Below are positions 8,353 through 16,282 of a stretch of DNA of 39,010 nt, piece after piece. A program made the translations under genes and the position numbers. Where the stretch lies: the NCBI GenBank assembly GCA_024762925.1, contig JANTGM010000053.1, positions 1-39,010 on the forward strand. The letters are read 5' to 3'. The notes under the pieces are model-generated. The model searched no databases, was not told where the DNA came from, and worked only from the letters and a program-made list of their open reading frames with translations. Each line of letters starts with the position of its first letter. Within the stretch, counting starts at the first letter, position 1. Source of the DNA: Kofleriaceae bacterium. GTDB lineage: Bacteria; Myxococcota_A; Polyangia; Haliangiales; Haliangiaceae.

Positions 8353-9585
8353 CTACCGACTATTGTTTTGGGCGAGCCAGACGCGCAGCAGATTTCCGGA
8401 GCTGATCTTGACGATATCTTCATCGGTATAGCCACGCTCCAAGAGAATCTGAATGAGACGCGGGTAACCCGAAGCATCCTTGAGCCCCACAGGCAGACTG
8501 TCGCCGACTCCATCGAAGTCCGAGCCGAATCCCACATGATCTACGCCGACAAGCTGAACGACATGATCGATGTGATTTGCCACATCTTCCGCTGTGGCAT
8601 ATGGCAGTGGGTGCTGCTCGACCCAAGCTTTGCTGTGAGCCTCTTTTGCTGCGTCCTTGGCGTCTTTGTTGGCGGCGGCGAACCGATGTTCTTCTGCTTT
8701 GAGGCGGCCGCGCCATTCGATGGCCTCTTGCGAAATAAACGTGGAGCCAAAGTTGATCATGACCACGCCTCCGTTGGCACCGAGAGCGCGAACCATGTCG
8801 TCATTCATGTTGCGCTCGAATCCCGGTGTGAAGTGGCGCATCGATGAGTGAGACGCAATCACGGGTTTCGTGCTGATCTTCATGACCTCATAAAAAGTCT
8901 CATCATCAACATGTGAGATATCGACGAGGATTCCGAGACGATTCATCTCAGCAACGACCGTGCGCCCAAAGGGAGACATCCCGCCCCAAGTATTTGCGTC
9001 GTCATAGGAAGAGTCGCAAATCAGATTGTCTTTGGCGTGGGTGAGCGTGATGTAGCGAACACCGCGATCAAAGAAGTGTTTGAGGTTTGCCAAGTCATCT
9101 TCAATCGCGGCCCCATTCTCAATTCCCATCAGAAGGCTGATTCGTCCTGCTTCGAAGTTCTCTTGTAGCTCTGCCGGGGTATGAGCCTTGGCAAAGTCTT
9201 CGGGCCACTTCTTGATGATCTCCTCGACGCTATCGATGAGTGTATCGGCCAGTGCCTTGGCACCCCCCTCTTTCTGATAGCGCGCAGGGATGTAGATCGA
9301 CATGAAGGGGGCATCGAGTCCCCCCTCCTTTGCCTTCTCGGCGTCAAAGTCCCCCTCTTCCCCATACACGGAGAGGTCGGGCATGGGCTTTCCCTCCTCG
9401 GCAAGGTGATGCAGGCGATAGGGCAGATCGACATGCCCATCAACGATGATCGTCTCTCGCGCCAGTCTCTGTGCCCGCGCTTCGAAGGACTCGACGACCT
9501 GCGCTGGCGCGACCGCGGTGGCTTCCCGCTTGGAGTCCGAACCGCAGGCTGCGGTCAACAATGCGACTGCGAGAAGTGCGCGCAT
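8353..9585 (-). CDS. M19 membrane-dipeptidase-family lipoprotein
   Basis: A 410-aa zinc dipeptidase of the renal dipeptidase family (M19), anchored as a lipoprotein (MRALLAVALLTAACGSD, lipidated Cys14). Metal-site candidates are His51 and Asp53 (DGHVDLP), Glu156 (GIENG), His225 (DISHVDD) and His246 (ASHSSMRH); GSDFDGV near the C terminus is also conserved. The ATG at 9585 has GGAGG 8 nt upstream, inside the end of topA, and directly follows the topA stop with a TTG between them. It likely cleaves dipeptides in the periplasm, for nutrition or peptidoglycan recycling. Confidence 0.92.
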   Translation of the reverse strand: MRALLAVALLTAACGSDSKREATAVAPAQVVESFEARAQRLARETIIVDGHVDLPYRLHHLAEEGKPMPDLSVYGEEGDFDAEKAKEGGLDAPFMSIYIPARYQKEGGAKALADTLIDSVEEIIKKWPEDFAKAHTPAELQENFEAGRISLLMGIENGAAIEDDLANLKHFFDRGVRYITLTHAKDNLICDSSYDDANTWGGMSPFGRTVVAEMNRLGILVDISHVDDETFYEVMKISTKPVIASHSSMRHFTPGFERNMNDDMVRALGANGGVVMINFGSTFISQEAIEWRGRLKAEEHRFAAANKDAKDAAKEAHSKAWVEQHPLPYATAEDVANHIDHVVQLVGVDHVGFGSDFDGVGDSLPVGLKDASGYPRLIQILLERGYTDEDIVKISSGNLLRVWLAQNNSR

Positions 9586-9588
9586 CAA

Positions 9589-12363
9589 CTACGCCTCCGA
9601 ACTTTCCTTAGCGGCTTTCTTCGCAGCAGGCTTCTTCTTCGCCGCAGCAGTTTTCTTGGTTGTAGCCTCTTTCTTCGCAGCAGGCTTCTTGGCTGCCGCC
9701 TTCTTCTTCGCGGGAGCCTTCTTCTTCGCGGGAGCCTTCTTCTTCGCAGCGGGTTTCTTCTTGGCCGCAGCTTTCTTTTTGGCAGGCTTCTTCTTGGCAG
9801 CCTTCTTCGCTCCAAGGTATTCGAGACGAGCTTCGATCCAGATCAGCGCCTCCTCGAGAGTTGCATCTTCGGCGGTCACGCCATCAGGCAAGCTCGTGTT
9901 GATCTTCTCCCACTTGATGTACTGCCCAAACGGACCTTCCATAACCGAGACCGCACCACCATCAGGATGCTCACCTAGCTCTTTGAGCGGCTCACTCGCA
10001 CGCCTTCGAGGTTTCTTGTCTTTCAGGAGTTCAAGAGCGCGCTCGAGTTCAATGGTGAGGATATCGTCGGTGGGTTTCAGTGAAGCGTAAACCCTCTCGT
10101 GAACGACGTAGGGTCCATAGCGCCCAATTCCCGCCTTGACGAGTTTCTCTGTTTCGGGATGACGACCGAGCTTTCGCGGCAACTCAAGCAGCTTGCACGC
10201 CTTGTCAAACTCAAGTGTTCCCGGGTCAAAACTGTCTGGAATCGAGACGCGCTTGGGCTTTGGGTCATCCTTTTCTGTTCCGGCCTCACCAAGCTGAACA
10301 TAGGGGCCAAAGGGTCCGCTCTTGACGAAGACCGGCAGCCCGCTCTCCTTCTCGTGCCCAAGTGGCGTCTTTGAACGCTCCGCCAAGAAGACCAAGCGAT
10401 CGATGAGCGGCATATCGACCTCGGAAGGAGCAACATCTGCGGGGAGCGAAACACGCTTGGGCTCCTCGTTGTCGTTCTTTGGCTCGGGGTTCATGTCAAC
10501 GAACGCACCATAGCGGCCGACACGAACTTCTCCGCCGTCCCACTTGATGATGGTGCAAATGGCGCGGGCATCAATGTCCATTGCCTTCTCGACGCGACTG
10601 AGAAGTTTTCCTTCGTAAAACTCCTTCAAAAACTTCTTGCCGTCGGCGCCTTCGGCGATTTCGTCAAGAGACGCTTCCATGCCCGCTGTGAACTTGAGGT
10701 CTACAACGTCGCCAAGCGCTTCTTCGAGGAGCTGGGTAACCCCCATCGCGATAAAGGTAGGAACGAGCTGCTTGCCCTTTGCCATGACGTAGCCGCGATA
10801 CTGAATCGTATCGATGATGGTTGCGTAGGTGGACGGTCGTCCTATGCCTTGAGCCTCCAGCTCCTTGACGAGCTTAGCTTCCGTATACCGTGCTGGAGGC
10901 TTGGTCTCGTGCTTGAGCGCATCCATTTCCTTGCAGGGCAGGTCGTCACCAACCTCGAGCGCAGGCAGTGGCTGCTTTCGGTCTCCGCCGGTCTTGGCGT
11001 CGTCCTCGAACGTCTCTTCGTAGGCGGCGAGAAAGCCTGGAAACACAACAACCGTGCCCGAAGCGCGAAACTCCGCAATTTCACCAGTAGTCGTCTTCGC
11101 GGTGATGATGGCGCTCGTACTCTGCTTCTTGGCCTCGACCATTTGGCTCGCAACAGTTCTCTTCCAGATAAGTTCGTAGAGCTTGGCTTGCTCACCACTG
11201 AGCTTGAGTTCGGTTGCAGTTGGCATCGCCGTGCCAGCTGGTCGAATCGCTTCGTGAGCTTCCTGTGCGCCTTTGCTCTTTGTCTTGTAGCGACGAGCCT
11301 CAGCCGGCAAGTACTCCTTGCCATAACGCTCCTCAACCATCTTGCGAATTCCCTCAAGAGCATCCTCAGCCAGATGCACGGAGTCGGTACGCATGTAGGT
11401 GATGTGACCATTCTCGTAGAGGCGTTGCGCTGTCTGCATCGTTCGCTTGGCACTCAAGCCAAGCCGGTTGTTTGCCTCTTGTTGCAGTGTGGAAGTTGTG
11501 AACGGCGTTGGCTGCTTGCTTGTGAAATCGCGTTTCTTGAGATCGGCGACATGTAGAGCCTTGCCCTTTAGTCCCTCTGCAAGCGCAGTCGCGCGAGCTT
11601 CATCAACCAAGAGAACATCGAGCCCCTCTTTGAGCTTTCCAGTGTTTTCATCGAAGTCTTTGCCGCTTGCTAAACGCTTGCCATCGAGTTGTTTGAGTTC
11701 AGCGGTAAACTCGGTGGCGCTTTTTTCGAGCGTGGCCTTAAGGTCCCAATAGACGGCCGACTTGAACGCCATGCGCTCACGCTCACGCATGACGAGCACG
11801 CGAACCGCCGCGGACTGCACACGCCCAGCAGAGAGTTTTGGAGCGACCTTGCGCCAGAGCAGCGGCGAGACCGTGTAGCCCACCAAACGATCGAGCACAC
11901 GGCGAGTTTCTTGGGCATTGACCAAGTTGGTATCGAGATCACGAGGAGTGCCAAGAGCTGCCATGATTGCCTTCTCGGTAATCTCATGGAACACCATGCG
12001 GTAGACGGGAATCTTGGGCTTGAGCAGCTGCACGAGGTGCCAGCCAATGGCCTCTCCTTCGCGATCCTCATCAGTCGCGATGTAAAGCTCATCTGCGTCC
12101 TTCATGGCCTTGCGAAGCTCAGCGACAATCTTCTTCTTGCCAGGTGGAATCACGTAAATTGGCTCAAAGCCATTTTCGACGTCCACAGCGAGCCTCGACC
12201 AAGAATGGCCCTTGGCCGACTCGGGAATCTCTGCGGCTTTGGCGGGCAAATCGCGAACATGCCCCATAGAGGCCTCCACGCGATATTCACTACCTAGGAA
12301 CTTCCGGATGGTCTTCGCTTTCGTCGGGGACTCGACGATGACTAGCTTTTGCCCAGCGCTCAT
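9589..12363 (-). CDS. topA: DNA topoisomerase I with histone-H1-like tail
   Basis: A 924-aa type IA topoisomerase that relaxes negative supercoils. The start at ATG 12363 (MSAGQKLVIVESPTKAK) fits the family; the frame stays open 77 codons upstream but shows no homology there. TOPRIM residues are Glu11 and Asp98-x-Asp100-x-Glu102 (ATDEDREGE). The active-site tyrosine is Tyr323 in ITYMRTDSVH, close to Tyr319 of E. coli. The C-terminal region has no CxxC zinc fingers; it carries repeats with the pattern GRYGAFV, SGPFGPYV, GRYGPYVV and EGPFGQYI. It ends in a ~70-residue Lys/Ala/Pro tail (KKAPAKKKAPAKKK) resembling histone H1, expected to add non-specific DNA binding. First gene of a four-gene run. 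Confidence 0.97.
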   Translation of the reverse strand: MSAGQKLVIVESPTKAKTIRKFLGSEYRVEASMGHVRDLPAKAAEIPESAKGHSWSRLAVDVENGFEPIYVIPPGKKKIVAELRKAMKDADELYIATDEDREGEAIGWHLVQLLKPKIPVYRMVFHEITEKAIMAALGTPRDLDTNLVNAQETRRVLDRLVGYTVSPLLWRKVAPKLSAGRVQSAAVRVLVMRERERMAFKSAVYWDLKATLEKSATEFTAELKQLDGKRLASGKDFDENTGKLKEGLDVLLVDEARATALAEGLKGKALHVADLKKRDFTSKQPTPFTTSTLQQEANNRLGLSAKRTMQTAQRLYENGHITYMRTDSVHLAEDALEGIRKMVEERYGKEYLPAEARRYKTKSKGAQEAHEAIRPAGTAMPTATELKLSGEQAKLYELIWKRTVASQMVEAKKQSTSAIITAKTTTGEIAEFRASGTVVVFPGFLAAYEETFEDDAKTGGDRKQPLPALEVGDDLPCKEMDALKHETKPPARYTEAKLVKELEAQGIGRPSTYATIIDTIQYRGYVMAKGKQLVPTFIAMGVTQLLEEALGDVVDLKFTAGMEASLDEIAEGADGKKFLKEFYEGKLLSRVEKAMDIDARAICTIIKWDGGEVRVGRYGAFVDMNPEPKNDNEEPKRVSLPADVAPSEVDMPLIDRLVFLAERSKTPLGHEKESGLPVFVKSGPFGPYVQLGEAGTEKDDPKPKRVSIPDSFDPGTLEFDKACKLLELPRKLGRHPETEKLVKAGIGRYGPYVVHERVYASLKPTDDILTIELERALELLKDKKPRRRASEPLKELGEHPDGGAVSVMEGPFGQYIKWEKINTSLPDGVTAEDATLEEALIWIEARLEYLGAKKAAKKKPAKKKAAAKKKPAAKKKAPAKKKAPAKKKAAAKKPAAKKEATTKKTAAAKKKPAAKKAAKESSEA
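9701..9736 (-). repeat. tandem 18-bp repeat inside topA
   Basis: Two perfect 18-bp units (TTCTTCTTCGCGGGAGCC) encode KKKAPA twice in the basic tail of topoisomerase I. A third, diverged unit follows. The repeat length is a multiple of three, so slippage would change tail length without breaking the frame. Confidence 0.85.
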
Positions 12364-12632
12364 GGCCCATACATCCACCGGTTTCCGGGTCTGGGTCAAG
12401 CCGCTATGCGCTTGACGCTGGCTCATTTGCGTCGATCCGCGAACGCTGCGGAGCTGGATCGCGAGGCTAACTATATGAAAACAAGAGACTTGGTGACCAC
12501 CAAAGCGGTCCGCCAAAAGACCACATAATAATGTGCGGGAGAGCCGCGGAAATCGCGGGATTGCAGACACTGACCACCGCTCACCACAAACCAAGCCCGC
12601 GGGAGCGGCGCGTCCCCGCTTCCAGACGCCCC

Positions 12633-13841
12633 CTAGAGCGAACGTCTCGGCAAGATGATGGCGTTGGCCAGGAGAATGCCCACAACAAGGGAGATCGCCA
12701 CGATCACCATCTTGAAGGCGGTATCAATGCCGGTAACAACATCTTGTTCCCACAGCGAGCTGAGGCTTCGAAAGCCCAGGCTGCCGGGCACGAGCAAGAT
12801 GAGTCCAGGCACCAGAGCAACCAGCGCGGTTCGATTCTTGATTCGTGCATAGGCGTTGGCGATTCCGGCAGCCACAAGTCCGCCAAGACAAGCCCCCAGT
12901 TCCGGATCCAAGTGTTGACTGCCAAAGCGGGCGCTGAAGAAACCGCCGAGTGCTGTGATGACAATGATGAGAAAGGCTCGCGGTGGCGCGCGAAACATGA
13001 TGGCAATGGCAACACACGCGACTCCTAGTGCAATCACCGAAACCCATGATGGCGTGGCGGCCATGGGCGCAACCATAGGCGCTCCAACAAGGTGGCTGAG
13101 CACCTCTTGGCTCAGAGCAATTCCGAAGATGATTTGCAGAAAAACCACCATGGTTGCGGTGAGACGCGCAGTGCCGCTCACAAGATTGCGAGTGGCGATC
13201 TCGGTCATTGCGATCGTGAGTGTTAGGCCTGGAACAAGCACAATGACCCCGGCAAGCATGACGGTCTCGTACGTAGCACCGATGCCGAGTGTCGATGCGA
13301 CGTGAGCGAGAGCGCCAGCCACAGTCGCTGCGACAAATTCAAAAAGTCTGCCCCCCGATGGAGTCCGAGGTACATAGAGAGCCAGGATTCCGATCAGAAA
13401 ACCACTGAGAGCCGCAACACCCATGTCAGCCCAGCTTCCACCAAAGAGCGTTGTGGCAGCTGCCGTTGTCACTGTGTATGAAAGGGTTGAGAGCGCGGGC
13501 CCAATGCGATCAGGTGCGGCGCGTATGGCCCGCAGCTGGACGAGTGCTTGTTCGGTCTCAACCTCTCCGCTCACAAGCCGCTCTGCCAATGCATCAACCT
13601 TCCAAAGCTTCTCAAGGTTGTGGGCCCCAGGCTCCATACGCAGCAACGCCGTGCGCTGCTGTGAGGGCTCGCCAAATCCAACCATGATAGACGTTGGTGT
13701 CGAGAAGACTTGAATCTGAAGCCCTAAGGATTCGGCCATTGAGCTAAGGGCACCTTCTAGACGATGCGCGGGCGTACCGTAGCGATGCAATGCCGTTCCC
13801 AGCTCCAAGATGAAGTCGTTGCTGTGTCGCTCGTGGGCCAT
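12633..13841 (-). CDS. thrE: ThrE-type threonine/serine exporter
   Basis: A 402-aa inner-membrane protein of the ThrE family, the export carrier for threonine and serine first defined in Corynebacterium. The N-terminal ~110 residues are soluble and carry the family pattern (LGTALHRYGTPAHRLE, LQIQVFSTPTSIMVGF). They are followed by about ten hydrophobic segments in two blocks, such as AALSGFLIGILALYV, VMLAGVIVLVPGLTLTIAM and ALVALVPGLILLVPGSLGF. The two repeated PGL-VPG segments mark the N- and C-terminal halves, which many bacteria encode as two genes; here they are fused. It is probably transcribed alone, since about 270 bp of structured non-coding DNA precedes it. Confidence 0.88.
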   Translation of the reverse strand: MAHERHSNDFILELGTALHRYGTPAHRLEGALSSMAESLGLQIQVFSTPTSIMVGFGEPSQQRTALLRMEPGAHNLEKLWKVDALAERLVSGEVETEQALVQLRAIRAAPDRIGPALSTLSYTVTTAAATTLFGGSWADMGVAALSGFLIGILALYVPRTPSGGRLFEFVAATVAGALAHVASTLGIGATYETVMLAGVIVLVPGLTLTIAMTEIATRNLVSGTARLTATMVVFLQIIFGIALSQEVLSHLVGAPMVAPMAATPSWVSVIALGVACVAIAIMFRAPPRAFLIIVITALGGFFSARFGSQHLDPELGACLGGLVAAGIANAYARIKNRTALVALVPGLILLVPGSLGFRSLSSLWEQDVVTGIDTAFKMVIVAISLVVGILLANAIILPRRSL

Positions 13842-13968
13842 TGAGTCACCTCTTGCGCCGCCCTATGCCCGAATCGGTTCGCAAGCACAAGTGGCGAATT
13901 GACCTTCCAGCGATCAGATTCTCAACGAGACGAGAGCTGCTGCCCTCTGGCCGCTCGAGGCCAACAAC

Positions 13969-14004
13969 CTGCTGTTAGGCGGTTGCAGCAACTGCCATCA
14001 GCAG
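13969..14004. other. long hairpin in a structured intergenic gap
   Basis: CTGCTG-tta-GGCGGTTG-cag-CAACTGCC-at-CAGCAG forms a 14-bp stem with one G-T pair, a small internal loop and a 3-nt apical loop. A second hairpin (GCTGGGC-aaag-GCCCAGC, 14010-14027) follows 5 nt later, and a 5-bp hairpin TGGCC/GGCCA lies just before it (13948-13963). The gap is downstream of the acyl-CoA-binding protein gene and upstream of thrE, both on the minus strand. Terminator, attenuator or a small RNA are all possible. Confidence 0.5.
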
Positions 14005-14060
14005 AAAGAGCTGGGCAAAGGCCCAGCAGATTTCGAAGGTCGTGATCTTTGGCTCGCGGG

Positions 14061-14093
14061 TCATGCAGTCGCGGTTCGACCGCGATGCCGTGA
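14061..14093 (-). terminator. hairpin after the acyl-CoA-binding protein gene
   Basis: This imperfect stem centres on TCGCGGT-TCG-ACCGCGA, extended by GCA/TGC and TCA/TGA arms across small bulges. It starts about 16 nt after the stop codon at 14109. No run of T follows on the minus strand, so Rho-independent termination is uncertain. Confidence 0.4.
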
Positions 14094-14108
14094 GCTTTAG
14101 GGCCAGCC

Positions 14109-14363
14109 CTACTTCGCCAGCTGATCCACAAGCTCCATGTACTTGCGCATGGCGTCTTCAGTCGACGTGCCCGCATGGCCTACCCATGCATCGTGCTTTG
14201 CGCGAGCGCGGACCTTTGTCATACCTGGTCGCTTCTCAGTCGTATCGCCAAACTTGGCCTGCTTGAAAAGACCGTAGAGCTTGAGCTGATCCGTTGGGCT
14301 GGGAGTACTTGAGGATGCGTTCATGCGCGCTACGGATGCTTCGAATTCGTCGGCAAGGCTCAT
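14109..14363 (-). CDS. acyl-CoA-binding protein
   Basis: An 84-aa stand-alone ACBP-fold protein that binds medium- and long-chain acyl-CoA in the cytosol. The family signature is clear: QLKLYGLFKQAKFGD, then RPGM, AKHDAWVGHAGTSTEDAM and YMELVDQL. The four ligand-contacting residues of bovine ACBP (Tyr28, Lys32, Lys54, Tyr73) correspond to Tyr30, Lys34, Lys56 and Tyr75, all present. Length is the usual one for the family. It starts 8 nt after the stop codon of the selenoprotein gene, so it probably belongs to the same transcript. Small ACBPs are common in eukaryotes and patchy in bacteria. Confidence 0.93.
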   Translation of the reverse strand: MSLADEFEASVARMNASSSTPSPTDQLKLYGLFKQAKFGDTTEKRPGMTKVRARAKHDAWVGHAGTSTEDAMRKYMELVDQLAK

Positions 14364-14371
14364 ACCCTGAA

Positions 14372-14998
14372 CTATAAAGGAAAAGCCTTGCCCACCGCCT
14401 GCATGATGCGCTCTTCATTGCTACGGAGACGATAGTCATCGGCCTGATCAATCCAGCGAACCACACCCTCTTCGTCAATCAGGAGACTTGTGGGAATTGC
14501 CATGGTCTTGACCGAGGGAAAAAGGGCCAGCGGAACCCCTGCAATCGAAAATCGGGCCGTCGAAAACTCCACGGCTTTGTGATGCTCAAGACCATACTGG
14601 CGAATCGCCTTGAGCTCTGGATCGCTAAGGAGCGGAAACGAAAGCTTGTCGCGTTTGGTCTGCATTGCCACATCATCGAGACCATCCTTGCTTAGCGCCA
14701 CGACACGAACGCCGTGCTTTGACAACTCGTCCTTTAGCTCTTCGAAGCGCCGCAACTCGGCACAGCAGTAAGGTCACCAACTGCCTCGAAAGAATTTAAG
14801 AAGAGTTCTCTGTCCATAAAGCGACTCAGAGTCAAACCAGCCGTCTGCCCCTGCAACAGAGAATGGAAGAATCTCATCCCCAACCGCAAGTTTGATATCG
14901 CCAATGGGAGTCTTCCGTTGGGTTAGCAGCCACAAGAAGAGCGCTCCCATGGCAATCGCAACGGTGCTTCTACGCGCGGAAACGAGAACGTTACGCAC
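14372..14998 (-). CDS. membrane-anchored thioredoxin-fold selenoprotein with UxxC motif
   Basis: Read through the in-frame TGA at 14776-14774, this encodes a 208-aa peroxiredoxin-like (AhpC/TSA-type) protein. It has a basic N terminus, a membrane helix at about 11-26 (STVAIAMGALFLWLL) and a short linker. The redox motif is LKFFRGSW-U75-PYCCAELRRFEEL. Related proteins have RGSWCPYC here, so UGA replaces the attacking Cys; Cys78 is the resolving position. The fold continues with VRVVALSKDG, FPLLSDPELKAIRQYGL and PTSLLIDEEGVVRW. The redox domain should face the periplasm. The GTG start overlaps the previous gene by 8 nt; an ATG at codon 17 is possible but would cut the helix. Alternatives are a sequencing error or a recent nonsense mutation, but the frame is intact on both sides and a SECIS-like hairpin follows. 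Confidence 0.82.
14747..14763 (-). promoter_or_regulatory. candidate bacterial SECIS stem-loop
   Basis: GTGCCG-AGTTG-CGGCGC forms a 6-bp stem (one G-U pair) with a 5-nt loop whose second base is G. It begins 10 nt after the UGA. The minimal E. coli fdhF element is also a 17-nt stem-loop, beginning 11 nt after its UGA and carrying G at loop position 2. SelB would bind this loop to deliver selenocysteinyl-tRNA. Confidence 0.7.
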
Positions 14999-15734
14999 GT
15001 TCGACGAAGAATCCACCGCCCTTGAGTAGTGACAGAAGGCCATCTGTACCTGCCATATGCCCGGCGCCAACCGCGACAAAGGCCCCACCTCGACGCAGCA
15101 CCGGCCCCAGCTTCTTAGCCCAACGGCGGTTTCGGGCATCGAGCAAGAGTTCCTGCATTGCAGGCTCAGCAGGGCCCGTCGCTGATACCAAAGCGTCCAA
15201 GTTGCCGGTGCGATAGGCATCAGCAACATGCGCAAGCTCAGAGCTGTCAGATGTCTCGCTGAGCATGGCTGCGATTTCGTCCCTACTTCCGAGCTTAGAA
15301 AGCAGGTCTAGCTGAAACTGCAGGGTCTCGAGTGTGAGGATTCGCGAGCCGTGGCGGTGTGCATGTTGCGCTAACGCCAGATCCATAGGCTGGGGTTCCG
15401 ACACTTTGTGCATTGCTTTCGCGGGCGTGGTCTCCATGATGAAAAGGTCCGATGCGGCAATCGCGCTTCCAACACGCCCTGGCAGTTCGCGAGCACTCAC
15501 CCCTGCGTGGATCGTTCCAAAGAGATGGCTTGGAGCGCCCTCACCTTTGACCTCCCAAAGAAATGGTGCATCCACTCTTGGCGCTTGCTTCGAGGCCTGT
15601 GCAGAACTTCCCGCAAGAGCGACTCCCAATGCCGCCAAGGGCAGAAATCGAAGGATGTGGAGCAGAGGGTTGGTTGCCATCTGCGTAAAATGCGTCTCTT
15701 TCTCAAAGGCGCAAGGGGCTAGTCGGTCGAGCAT
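14991..15734 (-). CDS. TraB/GumN-family protein
   Basis: A 247-aa protein of the TraB/GumN (PrgY-related) family, putative metal-dependent hydrolases. Family landmarks are FLWEVKGEG, HLFGTIHAG, the FIMETTPA strand and the C-terminal FVAVGAGHMAGTDGLLSLL. A hydrophobic signal segment occurs at about residues 27-44. The start at 15734 overlaps the preceding stop codon (TAATG), which argues for coupled translation; a Met at codon 19 (15680) would give a tighter signal peptide. Its last codons overlap the start of the selenoprotein gene by 8 nt. It is likely periplasmic or membrane-tethered. Confidence 0.85.
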   Translation of the reverse strand: MLDRLAPCAFEKETHFTQMATNPLLHILRFLPLAALGVALAGSSAQASKQAPRVDAPFLWEVKGEGAPSHLFGTIHAGVSARELPGRVGSAIAASDLFIMETTPAKAMHKVSEPQPMDLALAQHAHRHGSRILTLETLQFQLDLLSKLGSRDEIAAMLSETSDSSELAHVADAYRTGNLDALVSATGPAEPAMQELLLDARNRRWAKKLGPVLRRGGAFVAVGAGHMAGTDGLLSLLKGGGFFVERA

Positions 15735-16282
15735 TAAAGAAATAGCTCCAAACCGATGGGACAGTTGTAGCGAGTGAGCGAAATCGAAACGCTTTCAGGG
15801 TCTTGCGCCAGGAGTTTGCCAAGCACGCGATCTGTGCTTTGCGGACTGAGCAATGGCACGCCCTGCACCGCGTGAACAATGTCGCCGTTCTTAAGACCGA
15901 TCCGATCGAACATCGAGCGAGGCGCGATGGCGTCGAACCGCACGCCCGCTGCTCGGTCTTCTCGCGCGGACGTCGCAACAAAGGTCGCCTCACCATTGTT
16001 GAGCGCCTGTGGTGACGCGAGCCAATTGTAGACTTCGGCTCGCGTCATTGCGGTGTGGATGGTTAAATCGTGACAGTCGTCTGCTCGGTGTTTTTCTGAT
16101 ACAAGGGACTGCTGCGGGTTCAAGTCGATCACTCCAACATTCACTGTGGTGGGCCCTTGCGAAAAGGCCGTAGCGGCAGCACCAAACATCGAGGAGAGGC
16201 CGCAGCCGGCAACAAAGACCCAAGCTTGGAGCTTGGTCGGCCGAACTGTTTGCATGGAGAACGCTTTCTGAGAATTGGGCAT
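15734..16282 (-). CDS. secreted or anchored PDZ-like protein
   Basis: A 182-aa protein with an N-terminal hydrophobic segment (about 18-41, AWVFVAGCGLSSMFGAAATA). Its C-terminal half looks like a type-II-secretion GspC or degenerate PDZ domain: GVRFDAIAPRSMFDRIGLKNGDIVHAVQG, with the typical leucine-to-NGD turn, then SVSISLTRYNC. This suggests a peptide-binding adaptor in the periplasm. The start may instead be the internal Met at 16255. It is the first gene of the minus-strand cluster leading to the selenoprotein. No other type II secretion gene is nearby, so a role in secretion is not implied. Confidence 0.7.
   Translation of the reverse strand: MPNSQKAFSMQTVRPTKLQAWVFVAGCGLSSMFGAAATAFSQGPTTVNVGVIDLNPQQSLVSEKHRADDCHDLTIHTAMTRAEVYNWLASPQALNNGEATFVATSAREDRAAGVRFDAIAPRSMFDRIGLKNGDIVHAVQGVPLLSPQSTDRVLGKLLAQDPESVSISLTRYNCPIGLELFL

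Noticed and set aside
9600..9830. Repetitive CTTCTT-rich stretch as a satellite or CRISPR array
   Set aside because: It is the coding sequence of the Lys/Ala-rich tail of topoisomerase I; there are no spacers and the frame is maintained.
11689..12297. 202-aa plus-strand frame opposite topA
   Set aside because: It lies antisense to the TOPRIM and catalytic regions of topoisomerase I, so it is a shadow frame.
12524..12541. CACAT-tatt-ATGTG hairpin followed by CTTTT on the minus strand as the thrE terminator
   Set aside because: The stem is only 5 bp with a weak T run and lies ~90 bp past the stop; not convincing enough to list.
14066..14088. GGTTCGACC resembling a tRNA T arm
   Set aside because: The surrounding stem leaves a loop of only 3-5 nt and no D arm, anticodon arm or acceptor stem can be drawn on either strand.
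14372..14755. The 127-aa frame downstream of the UGA as a separate protein starting at TTG 14755
   Set aside because: It would begin inside the thioredoxin fold just after the active-site motif, with no ribosome-binding site; the upstream frame supplies the missing half.
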